Assembly: GCA_016714895.1 (NCBI GenBank) | Contig: JADKBV010000001.1 | Span: forward strand, 496,001 to 560,000 | Direction of reading: 5' to 3' | Length of the DNA: 64,000 bases | Source: Saprospiraceae bacterium | GTDB taxonomy: Bacteria; Bacteroidota; Bacteroidia; Chitinophagales; Saprospiraceae | Part shown: piece by piece, positions 16,891 through 26,185 of the stretch | Numbering within the stretch: position 1 is the first letter of the stretch | Layout of the letters: every line of letters starts with the position of its first letter | Notes under the pieces: model-generated | The model's database searches: none | Seen by the model: the letters and a program-made list of their open reading frames with translations, nothing else | Told to the model about the DNA's origin: nothing | Translations under genes and position numbers: made by a program

Positions 16891-19104
16891 ATGAAACATA
16901 ATATATATATAATTCTCTTGTTTTTTTCCTTTTGTCTCAAGGGTCAAAACTTTGATTTTATCAATATTCCGTTTGACAAAGGAGGACAAAATCTGCTTTT
17001 TCCGGGCACTGGCGGGATAAAAACTCCGATGTTTTCCAACATTGACCTTAACGGAGACGGCAGCAAAGACTTATTTGTATTTGACAAAGAAGGATTTACC
17101 ATACTAACCTTTCTTCACTCAGGAGAAGCCAACGAAATCTCCTTTCAATATGCTCCGGAGTATATTCCGATGTTTCCGAAACTCAATACCTTTGCACTTT
17201 TGGTTGATTACAACCGTGATGGTGTGGAAGACATCTTTACCGGCGGGGTAATCCCATCTACTATTGAAGTTTTTAAAGGGAAAAGGGTTGGCACACAATT
17301 ACAATTTGAACAGGTTACTTTTGGATTTCCTGGTAGTATCGGAAATTTTTTACAGGTTTTTGTAGGCGGTTACACCCAGATTTATAATAGTAATATCGAC
17401 ATTCCGGCAATAACAGATCTGGATGATGACGGAGATATTGATATACTTTCATTTCAATCAGGCAGTGACAAACTAACGTTTTATGAAAACAGGGCTTCAG
17501 ATGAAAATCTTCCTTTTGACAGTCTGAAATTTGTATTAAATACAGCTTGTTGGGGTGGCTTTCAGGAAAACGAATTTTCATCAGATATTTTTTTAAGCAC
17601 AAGTCCGGATGATTGTTACAATCTTCATATTCCCGACAAAGGAGAAATCCGTCACAGTGGAAGTACCTGTCTGCTTTTAGATATGGATGGTGACGGGGAC
17701 AAAGATTTGTTGCTTGGAGATCTTACAAACCCCCAGTTAAAACTTCTGATCAATAATGGAAATAACGAAAAAGGCTGGATTAGTGAGATTGACCATAATT
17801 TTCCATCTAACGACATTCCTGTAAACATTCAGGTCTTTTTAGCTGCTTACCATGTCGATGTGAATCATGACGGTAAGCGGGATCTGATTATTACACCCAA
17901 TGACCGCAGTGACAGTGAAAGAACCAATCACATTTGGTTATATTTAAATGAAGGAACCGATGAAAATCCTGATTTTCAATTGTTCACCAAAACTTTTCTT
18001 ATAGACCAAACGGTTTCATTGGGTTCCGGAAGTCATCCTTGTTTTTTGGATTACAATCAGGATGGTTTGATGGACTTACTTATAGGCGGAAACGGAAGCA
18101 TAGACTACAATGGTACCCGCACAACCTGGATGGAACTCTACCAAAATACAGGTACTCCTGAGGAGCCACATTTTTCTTTGGTAAATAGTGATTATCTTGA
18201 ATTTTCAAAGTTTGCCAATCCGTATGTACGGCTTGCTCCCCAAGCAGGAGATTTGGATGGGGATGGAGATACAGATCTATTGGTTGGGGAGTTTACAGGC
18301 CGTCTATTTTATTACAAAAATATGGCAGGAATTGGCAAACCTGTAATGTTTGAGCCAAGAATCTACCCTTATGCTAATTTATTCCCGGGATTTGCTGTAA
18401 AACCTTTTATTACAGATTTTAATAAAGACGGACTCAATGATATTGTCATCGGAGAACTGAACAATGAATTAAATTATTTTCAAAATACGGGAAGTATAAC
18501 AAATCCCGTATTTGTCAGTTCGGTCAACAATCCTCCGAATTCAAAAAATCTAGGCAAAATTTTCAGCCAGCAAAACGATTATTTCAGTGAATCCGGAGCA
18601 CCGTTCTTTTTTGAAGACAAAACAGGATTAAACATGTTGTTTGGAAATCAGGGCGGACCTGTCAAATTATATGCAGTTACTGATAATAAACCGGAAACAG
18701 CTTTTACCTTAACGGATAGCCAAATCGGGAATATTTTTGTGGGTACCCGAACTGTTCCCGCACTTTACGACATTGACAATGATGGATTTTATGAAATGAT
18801 CCTCGGTAATGAAAGAGGCGGAATCAGTTTTTACAACACGATTTTTCAAAAAAACAACGTGTCAGCTGACAATGTTGATTTAAACTTTCCACAAGTTATT
18901 TATCCGAACCCTAATGATGGGACATTTTATTCAACATATGGACTTGAAGCAGAGATTTCAGCTTTTGACATGTTGGGAAATCAAATCAAGGTCGAAAATA
19001 GCGGAGAAATCTATAGATTACAAAACATCAACCATGGTATGTATCTGATTCAAATCAAAAAAAACAATCAATATTTTTATAATAAAATAACGGTTGTAAA
19101 ATGA
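16891..19104 (+). CDS. Secreted FG-GAP/VCBS-repeat protein with T9SS sorting domain
   Basis: 737 residues. Signal peptide MKHNIYIILLFFSFCLKGQ, then at least nine calcium-loop repeats of the D-x-D/N-x-D-G-x-x-D-L type (for example DLNGDGSKDL, DMDGDGDKDLLLGD, DLDGDGDTDLLVGE), which build an integrin-like beta-propeller. The last 75 residues are a type A T9SS C-terminal domain starting IYPNPNDGTF and ending in GMYLIQIKKNNQYFYNKITVV. The protein is therefore exported across the outer membrane and probably held at the surface; ligand or enzyme activity is not visible. It is divergent from the antiporter, whose start is 64 bp away. Confidence 0.88.
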   Translation: MKHNIYIILLFFSFCLKGQNFDFINIPFDKGGQNLLFPGTGGIKTPMFSNIDLNGDGSKDLFVFDKEGFTILTFLHSGEANEISFQYAPEYIPMFPKLNTFALLVDYNRDGVEDIFTGGVIPSTIEVFKGKRVGTQLQFEQVTFGFPGSIGNFLQVFVGGYTQIYNSNIDIPAITDLDDDGDIDILSFQSGSDKLTFYENRASDENLPFDSLKFVLNTACWGGFQENEFSSDIFLSTSPDDCYNLHIPDKGEIRHSGSTCLLLDMDGDGDKDLLLGDLTNPQLKLLINNGNNEKGWISEIDHNFPSNDIPVNIQVFLAAYHVDVNHDGKRDLIITPNDRSDSERTNHIWLYLNEGTDENPDFQLFTKTFLIDQTVSLGSGSHPCFLDYNQDGLMDLLIGGNGSIDYNGTRTTWMELYQNTGTPEEPHFSLVNSDYLEFSKFANPYVRLAPQAGDLDGDGDTDLLVGEFTGRLFYYKNMAGIGKPVMFEPRIYPYANLFPGFAVKPFITDFNKDGLNDIVIGELNNELNYFQNTGSITNPVFVSSVNNPPNSKNLGKIFSQQNDYFSESGAPFFFEDKTGLNMLFGNQGGPVKLYAVTDNKPETAFTLTDSQIGNIFVGTRTVPALYDIDNDGFYEMILGNERGGISFYNTIFQKNNVSADNVDLNFPQVIYPNPNDGTFYSTYGLEAEISAFDMLGNQIKVENSGEIYRLQNINHGMYLIQIKKNNQYFYNKITVVK

Positions 19105-19212
19105 TGAAATATTCAAACAATAACGTACAAAAAGTTTTTACCAAAAGGATTTGTAATAATCTTAAAACGTCAAAATATCAAAGAAAAATTCAGTATATGC
19201 CTTCCAAACTTT

Positions 19213-19220
19213 TAAATTTG
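19213..19220 (+). promoter_or_regulatory. -7 element (TAAATTTG)
   Basis: Matches TAnnTTTG, 36 bp before the subtilase ATG at 19257, within the 152-bp gap after the VCBS-repeat gene. Confidence 0.45.
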
Positions 19221-19256
19221 CAGGATAACAGTCTTCAAAACATAACTTTTTAAATT

Positions 19257-20924
19257 ATGATTAAACGATTCTTACTTTTAAGTGTACTTTTTTTACCCAT
19301 CTTCCTTTCCGGCCAAATCATACAAAATGAATTTGTGTTGGAGTTTCATCATCAAAACATTCAAAAACATATTCAAGATCTGTCCGGAAAACTATCCGTC
19401 AGACAAAATCTGTTTTTTGAAGTAGCACCTTTCAGTAATCACCCGAAAAACGAGTATTACACCCTTAAAGTTGATATGGAAGCCTCAGAAGAGTGGTATC
19501 ATGTTTTACTTCATGACAAAAACATCATCAATGTAGAGCGTGCAGCTGTGACAGAAAACAGAAATACCAGACCCAACGACCCTCAACTGGTCAGCCAATG
19601 GTATCTTGAAACCATCAAAGCTTTTGACGCATGGAGTATAACCAAAGGAGGACCGGATCTGAATGGCAATGAGATTGTTATTGCCATCCTTGATGATGGC
19701 TTCCTGCTTTCACATGAAGATTTTGCGGATATATTCTACACCAATCCCGGTGAAATCCCGGGAGACGGCATAGATAATGACGCTAATGGATTTATAGATG
19801 ATGTAAACGGTTTTAATTTCGACACCAACAATGGAACCATTACAGCAGAGACACATGGAACACAGGTATTGGGAGCTGCAGCTGCCAAGGGAAACAATGG
19901 ACGGGGTATTTCAGGAATAAATTGGAATGCAAAAGTAATGCTGTGTCAGGTTCCTCTTCGGACTACCGAGGTTCAGAAAGCATATGATTATGTATTCAAA
20001 ATGAAGTCGTTATACCTTGAGTCAGGTGGCACCAAAGGAGCAAATATTGTTACAGTTTCGTATTCTGCGGGTGTAGCCAACAGATTCGGAAGCGAATTTC
20101 CTGTTTGGTGTTCTCTTTATGATAAAATGGGAGAAAAAGGTATTCTGAGTGTCGGTGCCTGTCCTAACTCCAATGACAATATAGATGTTGTGGGAGATGT
20201 TCCTTCAACATGTGAGAGTAAATATCTGATCGTTGTTACAAATTCTGACGATAAGGATGTTAAGGTAAGAGAAGCAGGTTTCGGGTCAAAACATGTTGAC
20301 ATGGCTGTTCCGGGTGAAGATATATTAACGACAAACGACGGCATTTCAAAATATAGTCTGGTAAGCGGGACCTCACTTTCGGCGCCGATTTTAGCAGGTA
20401 GTATCTCTTTATTGCATTCAATGGAGTGTGCTTCTTTTACGGAAGATTACACCAATAATCCCGGAAACACAACACTGATGCTCAAAGATATTCTTTTGAG
20501 CTCCGGTGATCCGATTTCATACAGAAGCGGTTCAGTATTGAAACCTTTGAGTGAAATTACTGTGAGCGGCAATAGATTGAATGTACATAATGCTATGTTG
20601 GAAATGACCAGGGTATATAATGATTGTATCATCAAAGGTCCGTTGGAAATTACATCACCGGTTTCATTAACTGAGGACAGTTTTTCATTCAGGTACAAAA
20701 CAGAAAGTGAAGAAAACCTTGAAGTTGTTATCTTTGATATACTGGGTCGTTTATTATTCAAAACAGAAATACCCTTCACTAAAGGTCAGCCATATATAAC
20801 TGTCGAAGCGCCAAATCTGCTTTATGAATCCCAAAAGGTACAACAACATCAGATATTATTTGTAGGTTTGATTCAAGGCAAACAAAAAACAGGTAAAGGA
20901 TTTTTTTATACAATCAGCAATTAA
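19257..20924 (+). CDS. Secreted subtilisin-like (S8) serine protease
   Basis: 555 residues with signal peptide (MIKRFLLLSVLFLPIFLSGQ), an N-terminal region of about 95 residues like an inhibitor-type propeptide, and a peptidase S8 domain. The catalytic triad is visible: Asp in IAILDDGFLLSHED, His in ETHGTQVLGAA, Ser in VSGTSLSAPILAG. A Ca-binding-like insertion (GDGIDNDANGFIDDVNGFNF) follows the Asp. The C-terminal about 100 residues include VVIFDILGRLLFK and end FFYTISN, which resembles a divergent T9SS sorting domain but lacks a clear YPNP start. It probably degrades extracellular protein. pdxH begins 1 bp after its stop, an unrelated function that may share the transcript. Confidence 0.9.
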   Translation: MIKRFLLLSVLFLPIFLSGQIIQNEFVLEFHHQNIQKHIQDLSGKLSVRQNLFFEVAPFSNHPKNEYYTLKVDMEASEEWYHVLLHDKNIINVERAAVTENRNTRPNDPQLVSQWYLETIKAFDAWSITKGGPDLNGNEIVIAILDDGFLLSHEDFADIFYTNPGEIPGDGIDNDANGFIDDVNGFNFDTNNGTITAETHGTQVLGAAAAKGNNGRGISGINWNAKVMLCQVPLRTTEVQKAYDYVFKMKSLYLESGGTKGANIVTVSYSAGVANRFGSEFPVWCSLYDKMGEKGILSVGACPNSNDNIDVVGDVPSTCESKYLIVVTNSDDKDVKVREAGFGSKHVDMAVPGEDILTTNDGISKYSLVSGTSLSAPILAGSISLLHSMECASFTEDYTNNPGNTTLMLKDILLSSGDPISYRSGSVLKPLSEITVSGNRLNVHNAMLEMTRVYNDCIIKGPLEITSPVSLTEDSFSFRYKTESEENLEVVIFDILGRLLFKTEIPFTKGQPYITVEAPNLLYESQKVQQHQILFVGLIQGKQKTGKGFFYTISN

Positions 20925-20925
20925 T

Positions 20926-21576
20926 ATGTCTGAACATCTATCATTAGCACAATTAAGACAGGAATACAGTAAACACGAATTGGACGTTCACATGATCCAA
21001 AAAAATCCTGTTGATCAGTTTTCACTTTGGTTTGCAGAAGCAATGGAAGCGCAGGTCCCGGAACCTAATGCCTTTACCCTATCCACTTTGGGACAGGACG
21101 GATATCCAGCAGGTAGGGTATTATTATTGAAAGAAATTTCTCAACATTCATTTGTTTTTTATACCAATTATCAAAGTAATAAAGGCTTGGAGTTACATAA
21201 ATCTCCAAAAGCTTCGATGACATTTTTATGGCTGGAATTGCAAAGACAAATCCGGATAAAGGGTGATGTCTCCAAAATAGATCGAAATATTTCAGAAACC
21301 TATTTTCAATCCCGCCCTAAAGAAAGTCAATTAGGTGCGTGGGTTTCACCTCAGAGTCAGGTGATTCCTGATCGAAGGTATTTGGACAAAAAATATTCAG
21401 ATTTAGAAAATGAATATAAAAATACAGACATATTGCCATTACCGGACTTCTGGGGAGGATATGTACTGCAACCTGTTGAAATTGAATTCTGGCAAGGCAG
21501 AACAGGCAGGTTGCATGACAGAATCAGATACAGCCTTTCCGGAAATGAATGGATCATAGACAGACTTGCACCATAA
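20926..21576 (+). CDS. pdxH: Pyridoxamine 5'-phosphate oxidase
   Basis: FMN enzyme that oxidises pyridoxamine- or pyridoxine-phosphate to pyridoxal phosphate. The 216 residues cover the whole family length: N-terminal LAQLRQEYSKHELD, PNAFTLSTLGQDGYPAGRVLLLKE with the FMN-binding arginine, FYTNYQSNKGLELHKSP, RQIRIKGDV, SRPKESQLGAWVSPQSQVI, and the C-terminal dimerisation region FWQGRTGRLHDRIRY ending LAP. Translation is likely coupled to the subtilase (1-bp spacing). Confidence 0.96.
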   Translation: MSEHLSLAQLRQEYSKHELDVHMIQKNPVDQFSLWFAEAMEAQVPEPNAFTLSTLGQDGYPAGRVLLLKEISQHSFVFYTNYQSNKGLELHKSPKASMTFLWLELQRQIRIKGDVSKIDRNISETYFQSRPKESQLGAWVSPQSQVIPDRRYLDKKYSDLENEYKNTDILPLPDFWGGYVLQPVEIEFWQGRTGRLHDRIRYSLSGNEWIIDRLAP

Positions 21577-21589
21577 GACCCATAGGATT

Positions 21590-23038
21590 ATGAATCCGTA
21601 TTATTCAAAAAAGATGGTATTAACCATTGTGCTAACTTCGGTTATTTCATCGATATTTTGTGTGGGTTTGTTTTATCTATTTATCCACCACAGGATAGAA
21701 AATCAATTAGCTTCAAACCGGAACAATATCGTTGAAGTAGCCAAACAGAAGATTTCATGGGAAAGCGAGTTGGGAGAATTATTTCATTCCACGAATCCCA
21801 CAGCATTTACAGATGCTGCTGAAAAAGGTAAATTAAGTGTTGTTTACATCAAATGTTTGTATAAAAACCAGACAGAATCTTCTGTCAGAAGTCAGAACAA
21901 TGGCTCCGGTGTATTGATTTCTGATGATGGTTATATCGTCACCAACTATCATGTAGTCGAAGGTGCCGGCAAAATCACCATCACTTTGTCAGACAAAAGA
22001 GTTTTTGAAGGAGTTCTTGTGGGAAGTGACGAAAATTCAGATTTAGCCTTATTGAAAATTGAAGCCAATCAACTACCTTATCTGATGATGTCAAACTCTG
22101 ATTCACTTTCTATCGGAGAATGGGTGCTTGCTGTGGGGAATCCTTTCAATCTACAATCCACCGTGACAGCCGGAATTGTCAGTGCCAAAACAAGAAATAT
22201 CAACATGATGGAAAAAAACGGGGTTGAATCCTTTATTCAAACGGATGCTGCAGTCAACCCGGGAAGTAGTGGTGGAGCCTTAATAAATACCAAAGGGCAT
22301 TTGGTTGGAATTAATACGGCCATTGTTAGTGAAAAAGGACAGTATGAAGGGTTTTCTTTTGCTATTCCTGTAAACGTTGTTAAAAAGATTGTCAAAGATC
22401 TGAAAGAATACGGGGTTGTACAAAGAGGATGGCTTGGTGTGGAATTTGAAGATCCTGATGACATTACAGCCAAAGAACTTAACCTAGACCCCATCAGAGG
22501 TGCATTAATCAGCAGTGTAAATAAAAACGGTGCTGCTTATCTGGCAGGTATCAAACCTATGGATGTCATACTTGAAGTTGACGAAAAGCCTGTTACAAAT
22601 ACTGCCTATTTTATGGAGCTGATTTCTTTGTACAGACCTGGTGAAAAACTTACTATAAAGGTTTGGCGCAAAAATCAGATTATTTCGCTCATGGTAGTGT
22701 TAAAAAACCATTTAAACACCTACGATCCTGTTGCAATTTATAAAACAGGAATATTTGAAAAGCTCGGTATCGAAGTACGGAATCTCGATGCTTTAGAAAG
22801 AGCTCTTTTTGGTAATACCGGAATATTTGTGGTGAGTATTAAAAAGGAAAGTATTCTTTACAACACCAAAATGGAACCTGGTTTTATAGTAAAAACAATG
22901 GATGGTATTAAAATCAAAGATGTGTTGCAAGTTCAATCCCTTTTAGAGCAAAAAAAGGCCGGAAAAACCGTTTGGGAAGGAATATACAAAAATTTTCCGG
23001 GAAGTTATCCTTATATATTCCAGGTTTCAGGAGATTAA
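21590..23038 (+). CDS. HtrA/DegP-like trypsin-type serine protease with PDZ domains
   Basis: The start is placed at MNPYYSKKMVLT (21590), 13 bp after pdxH; an in-frame ATG at 21566 would overlap pdxH. One N-terminal membrane segment (about 9-32) anchors the protein with its catalytic part in the periplasm. The triad is visible: His in VTNYHVVEG, Asp in SDLALLK, Ser in NPGSSGGALI. A PDZ domain follows (about 280-370, RGALISSVNKNGAAYLAGI), and the last about 110 residues resemble a second, divergent PDZ. Such proteases degrade misfolded envelope proteins; the membrane anchor recalls DegS and many Bacteroidota homologues. Confidence 0.9.
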   Translation: MNPYYSKKMVLTIVLTSVISSIFCVGLFYLFIHHRIENQLASNRNNIVEVAKQKISWESELGELFHSTNPTAFTDAAEKGKLSVVYIKCLYKNQTESSVRSQNNGSGVLISDDGYIVTNYHVVEGAGKITITLSDKRVFEGVLVGSDENSDLALLKIEANQLPYLMMSNSDSLSIGEWVLAVGNPFNLQSTVTAGIVSAKTRNINMMEKNGVESFIQTDAAVNPGSSGGALINTKGHLVGINTAIVSEKGQYEGFSFAIPVNVVKKIVKDLKEYGVVQRGWLGVEFEDPDDITAKELNLDPIRGALISSVNKNGAAYLAGIKPMDVILEVDEKPVTNTAYFMELISLYRPGEKLTIKVWRKNQIISLMVVLKNHLNTYDPVAIYKTGIFEKLGIEVRNLDALERALFGNTGIFVVSIKKESILYNTKMEPGFIVKTMDGIKIKDVLQVQSLLEQKKAGKTVWEGIYKNFPGSYPYIFQVSGD

Positions 23039-23160
23039 AACAATGATCAAAATTTCTGAAGAAGCGGAATTATGTTTTTATCATGGATATTTGTAGATGA
23101 CATCCTTAAGGATAAAAAAATGAGAAGATTTTCAGATTATAAACATACATTTAACCCTTA

Positions 23161-23185
23161 TTTATTTAGAATTATTCTAAATAAA
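23161..23185. promoter_or_regulatory. Perfect 12-1-12 palindrome upstream of nqr (Fur-box-like)
   Basis: TTTATTTAGAAT, one base, then ATTCTAAATAAA: a perfect inverted repeat with a single central base. The symmetry and AT-rich TTAGAAT-ATTCTAA core recall Fur-family operators (7-1-7 type). It lies about 54 bp upstream of the nqr -7 element, outside the core promoter. It has no T run, so it is not a terminator. The regulator is inferred. Confidence 0.55.
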
Positions 23186-23191
23186 CAGGAA

Positions 23192-23216
23192 AATTAAAGT
23201 TTAAAAAACTTTAATT
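23192..23216. repeat. Perfect 11-bp inverted repeat upstream of nqr
   Basis: AATTAAAGTTT (23192-23202) and AAACTTTAATT (23206-23216) with a 3-base AAA centre, 6 bp after the first palindrome and about 22 bp before the -7 element, covering the -33 region. It could be a second operator; a chance AT-rich palindrome is possible. Confidence 0.45.
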
Positions 23217-23238
23217 CTTTAAGTATATTATGAAATCA

Positions 23239-23246
23239 TAAATTTG
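23239..23246 (+). promoter_or_regulatory. -7 element of the nqr operon (TAAATTTG)
   Basis: Matches TAnnTTTG, 31 bp before the nqrA TTG start. No clear -33 TTTG at normal spacing; an inverted repeat sits there instead, which would suit a regulated promoter. Confidence 0.5.
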
Positions 23247-23277
23247 CACGATTTTTAAAATTCATAAAATTTTAGAA

Positions 23278-24912
23278 TTGAAAACATTACCAACCAAATC
23301 AGCAGGAATACTTATATTCCTTATGTCCTCAGTGTCCGTTTTTGCTCAATCTTCATTTGCAGGTGACTCCCCTGTACTGATAGGTTTGATAGCTACATGT
23401 GTCATTCTTGTTTTGTGGGCTTTATTTACCTTAGCTTCAAATTTATTAAAAATAGAAGCTAAAAAACATGGTATTGATACAGAAAAATCGGGTTTTAGTA
23501 TCCTTCCATGGATATCAGACTTTATTCCCGGAAAACCTAATTATGTAGGATCTCATCGTTATATCAAGCTTTCAAAAGGGCATAACATTCTTCTTGAAGG
23601 AGAAGCAAAATCAGAAATTAAAGAGGCTGAAGTTCACCGTTTTGCCTTAAAGCCGACTGATTTTCATGGAATGTCTCCAATCCCTAAAGTAGAATTTGAG
23701 GTTGGACAGACAGTAAAAGCCGGGGATCCACTTTTTTATGACAAAAAAATAGAAACCGTTCAATATTGTTCTCCTGTCAGTGGAGAAATAGTAGCTATAG
23801 AAAGAGGTGAAAAGAGATCTATAAGTGCCGTTGTTGTACTGGCAGATAAAAACATCCAATATAAAAACTTCAATGTTCCTTCTATTGACCAGGTTGGTCG
23901 AGAAGAATTGATCGACTTTTTACAAAGTTCAGGTCTTTGGGCTTTGATAAATGAACGACCTTTTGATCGTGTGCCTGATGCGACCAAAATTCCAGCCAAT
24001 ATATTCATTTCGACATTTGATACCGCACCACTTGCACCTGATGCCAATCTGATTATTGAAGGAAATCAGGAGTCATTTCAAAAAGGATTGGATGTACTAT
24101 CAAAACTTACATTGGGAAAAGTTCACTTGGGATTGGATGGAAGAAATAGTAAAAAATCGCCCCATGCAACATTTGTTAATGCAACTGGAGTTGAAAAAAC
24201 ATATTTTACCGGACAACATCCTGTAGGAAATGTTGGTATTCAAATCCATCACACAGCTCCGATAAAAGCTGGCCAAACTGTCTGGACACTCGGACTTCAG
24301 GACGTTATTTCCATTGGAAAAATGTTTTTATACCAAAAATTTGACGTAAGCAGGATCGTAGCTCTTACCGGAGCGGAATTAAATAACCCTGTTTATGTTA
24401 GAACTTATCAGGGTGCAAACATTGGCGATTTACTTAAAGGAAATCTTAAAAATCCTGAAAGCCGGATTATCTCAGGAGATGTACTGAGTGGCAAACAAGT
24501 TTATACTGAAGGATTTCTAAGTTTCCGGGATGATCAGGTTACTGTTATCAAAGAAGGAAATGAGTATGAATTATTTGGTTGGTTGCTTCCTTTGGAGCCA
24601 AGGCCAAGTATTTCCGGCACTTTCCCTAACTTTTTATACCCTGATCATAAATTTGAAGCCAATACAAATACACATGGTGAAAAAAGAGCAATGGTAGTAA
24701 CTGGACAATATGAAGAAGTTTTGCCGGTTGATACCTACCCTCAACATTTATTCAAAGCCATATTGAGCAATGACCTGGAAAAAATGGAAGGTTTAGGCAT
24801 TTTGGAACTTACCGAAGAAGACGTGGCTCTGTGCGAATTTGTTTGTACTTCAAAGAACCCTATTCAACAAATCCTGAGACAAGGACTTGAGACCGTTAAA
24901 GAACAATCTTAA
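23278..24912 (+). CDS. nqrA: Na+-translocating NADH:quinone reductase subunit A with N-terminal membrane extension
   Basis: Quinone-side subunit of the Na+ pump Na+-NQR. Residues from about 94 on (RYIKLSKGHNILLEGEA) align with the normal NqrA start and continue through the full family length (GQTVKAGDPLFYDK, FTGQHPVGNVGIQIHH, RPSISGTFPN). Ahead of that lies an extra stretch of about 93 residues: a signal-like hydrophobic segment (9-23, ending VFAQ) and a second transmembrane segment (32-56), then a linker. Canonical NqrA has no membrane helix. The start is a TTG; no in-frame ATG lies upstream, and the internal ATG at 23323 would cut the first hydrophobic segment. It is the first gene of nqrABCDEF. 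Confidence 0.93.
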   Translation: MKTLPTKSAGILIFLMSSVSVFAQSSFAGDSPVLIGLIATCVILVLWALFTLASNLLKIEAKKHGIDTEKSGFSILPWISDFIPGKPNYVGSHRYIKLSKGHNILLEGEAKSEIKEAEVHRFALKPTDFHGMSPIPKVEFEVGQTVKAGDPLFYDKKIETVQYCSPVSGEIVAIERGEKRSISAVVVLADKNIQYKNFNVPSIDQVGREELIDFLQSSGLWALINERPFDRVPDATKIPANIFISTFDTAPLAPDANLIIEGNQESFQKGLDVLSKLTLGKVHLGLDGRNSKKSPHATFVNATGVEKTYFTGQHPVGNVGIQIHHTAPIKAGQTVWTLGLQDVISIGKMFLYQKFDVSRIVALTGAELNNPVYVRTYQGANIGDLLKGNLKNPESRIISGDVLSGKQVYTEGFLSFRDDQVTVIKEGNEYELFGWLLPLEPRPSISGTFPNFLYPDHKFEANTNTHGEKRAMVVTGQYEEVLPVDTYPQHLFKAILSNDLEKMEGLGILELTEEDVALCEFVCTSKNPIQQILRQGLETVKEQS

Positions 24913-24934
24913 AGACCATTTAATTATATCATAG

Positions 24935-26185
24935 ATGAGTTTATTAAATATTTTAAAAAAAATTGAACCGGATAAAAAGAAAAGTCCCTTTCTTCATACC
25001 CTATATGATGGATTTTTCACATTTGCTTATGCCCCGGATACAGTAACAAAAGATGGTGTTCATATCAGAGATGGTATGGATCTGAAACGATTGATGGTTC
25101 ATGTTGTGATTGCCATGCAACTTTGTTATATATTTGGCACGTACAACATCGGACACCAACATTTTGTAGCTGCTGGTCAGTATCTTGGATTTCTTGAAGG
25201 TTTCCATCTGAAACTGGCTCATGGTTTAATCATGTTATTACCCGCTTTTGTGGTAGCTCATGTGGTAGGATTGGGTATTGAATTCTTTTATGCAGCCAAA
25301 AAAGGTCATGCAATTGAAGAGGGATTTCTGGTATCCGGTGCACTTATTCCGCTGATCATGCCACCTGATTTGCCGATCTGGATTCTTGCCATTTCTATTG
25401 CTTTTGCCGTCATTATTGGGAAAGAAGCATTTGGTGGAACCGGAATGAACATTTGGAACATTGCGCTTCTTTCAAGAGTCTTTATCTTTTTTGCTTATCC
25501 GTTGACTATTTCGGGTGACCAATGTTGGATTTCAGGTTTTGATAAAATCGCAGGAGGTGTTACTGCTAATTATGGTTGGTGGCATACGGGCTTTTTTAAC
25601 ACCTTATTCGATTGGATGGGACTTGAGGGTTTTAATCCGGCAACTACCATTGTGGATGGTTTTAGCGGGGCAACCCCTTTAGCCTTAGCTTATGAAGGCG
25701 GTTGGGATAAAGTCACTGGTGTATTTTCGGAAAGCCAATTACTCTGGGGAATGGTTCCTGGTTCTATTGGTGAGACCAGTAAAGTATTTATTGTTTTTGG
25801 TGCCTTGTTTCTGATCATTACCAAAGTAGCCAGCTGGAGAATTATGGCTGGCATGGTGGTAGGATTGATTGGTACTACTTTGTTATTAAATGCCATAGGT
25901 TCCACACCATTTATGCAGGTTACATGGTATCAGCATATGTTAATGGGATCCTTTTTATTTGCTATGGCATTTATGGCAACAGATCCTGTGACAGCAGCAT
26001 CTACTGAAAAAGGTAAATGGATTTATGGTATTCTTATCGGATCCATTGGATTGATTATCAGGGTAATGAATCCGGCTTATCCTGAGGGTTGGATGTTGGC
26101 AATTTTGTTGATGAACACATTTGCGCCTACTATTGACTATTTTATATTGGAATCAAACATTAAAAAAAGATTGAATCGTGTTTAG
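24935..26185 (+). CDS. nqrB: Na+-translocating NADH:quinone reductase subunit B
   Basis: Membrane subunit of about ten helices carrying covalently bound FMN. The flavinylation motif is seen as VDGFSGATPLA, with the acceptor threonine at residue 247. The 416-residue length is typical. Other family segments include GTGMNIWNIALLSRVFIFFAYP and FMATDPVTAASTEKGKWIYG. It follows nqrA by 22 bp and overlaps nqrC by 8 bp. The ApbE flavin transferase needed for modification is not in the window. Confidence 0.97.
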   Translation: MSLLNILKKIEPDKKKSPFLHTLYDGFFTFAYAPDTVTKDGVHIRDGMDLKRLMVHVVIAMQLCYIFGTYNIGHQHFVAAGQYLGFLEGFHLKLAHGLIMLLPAFVVAHVVGLGIEFFYAAKKGHAIEEGFLVSGALIPLIMPPDLPIWILAISIAFAVIIGKEAFGGTGMNIWNIALLSRVFIFFAYPLTISGDQCWISGFDKIAGGVTANYGWWHTGFFNTLFDWMGLEGFNPATTIVDGFSGATPLALAYEGGWDKVTGVFSESQLLWGMVPGSIGETSKVFIVFGALFLIITKVASWRIMAGMVVGLIGTTLLLNAIGSTPFMQVTWYQHMLMGSFLFAMAFMATDPVTAASTEKGKWIYGILIGSIGLIIRVMNPAYPEGWMLAILLMNTFAPTIDYFILESNIKKRLNRV

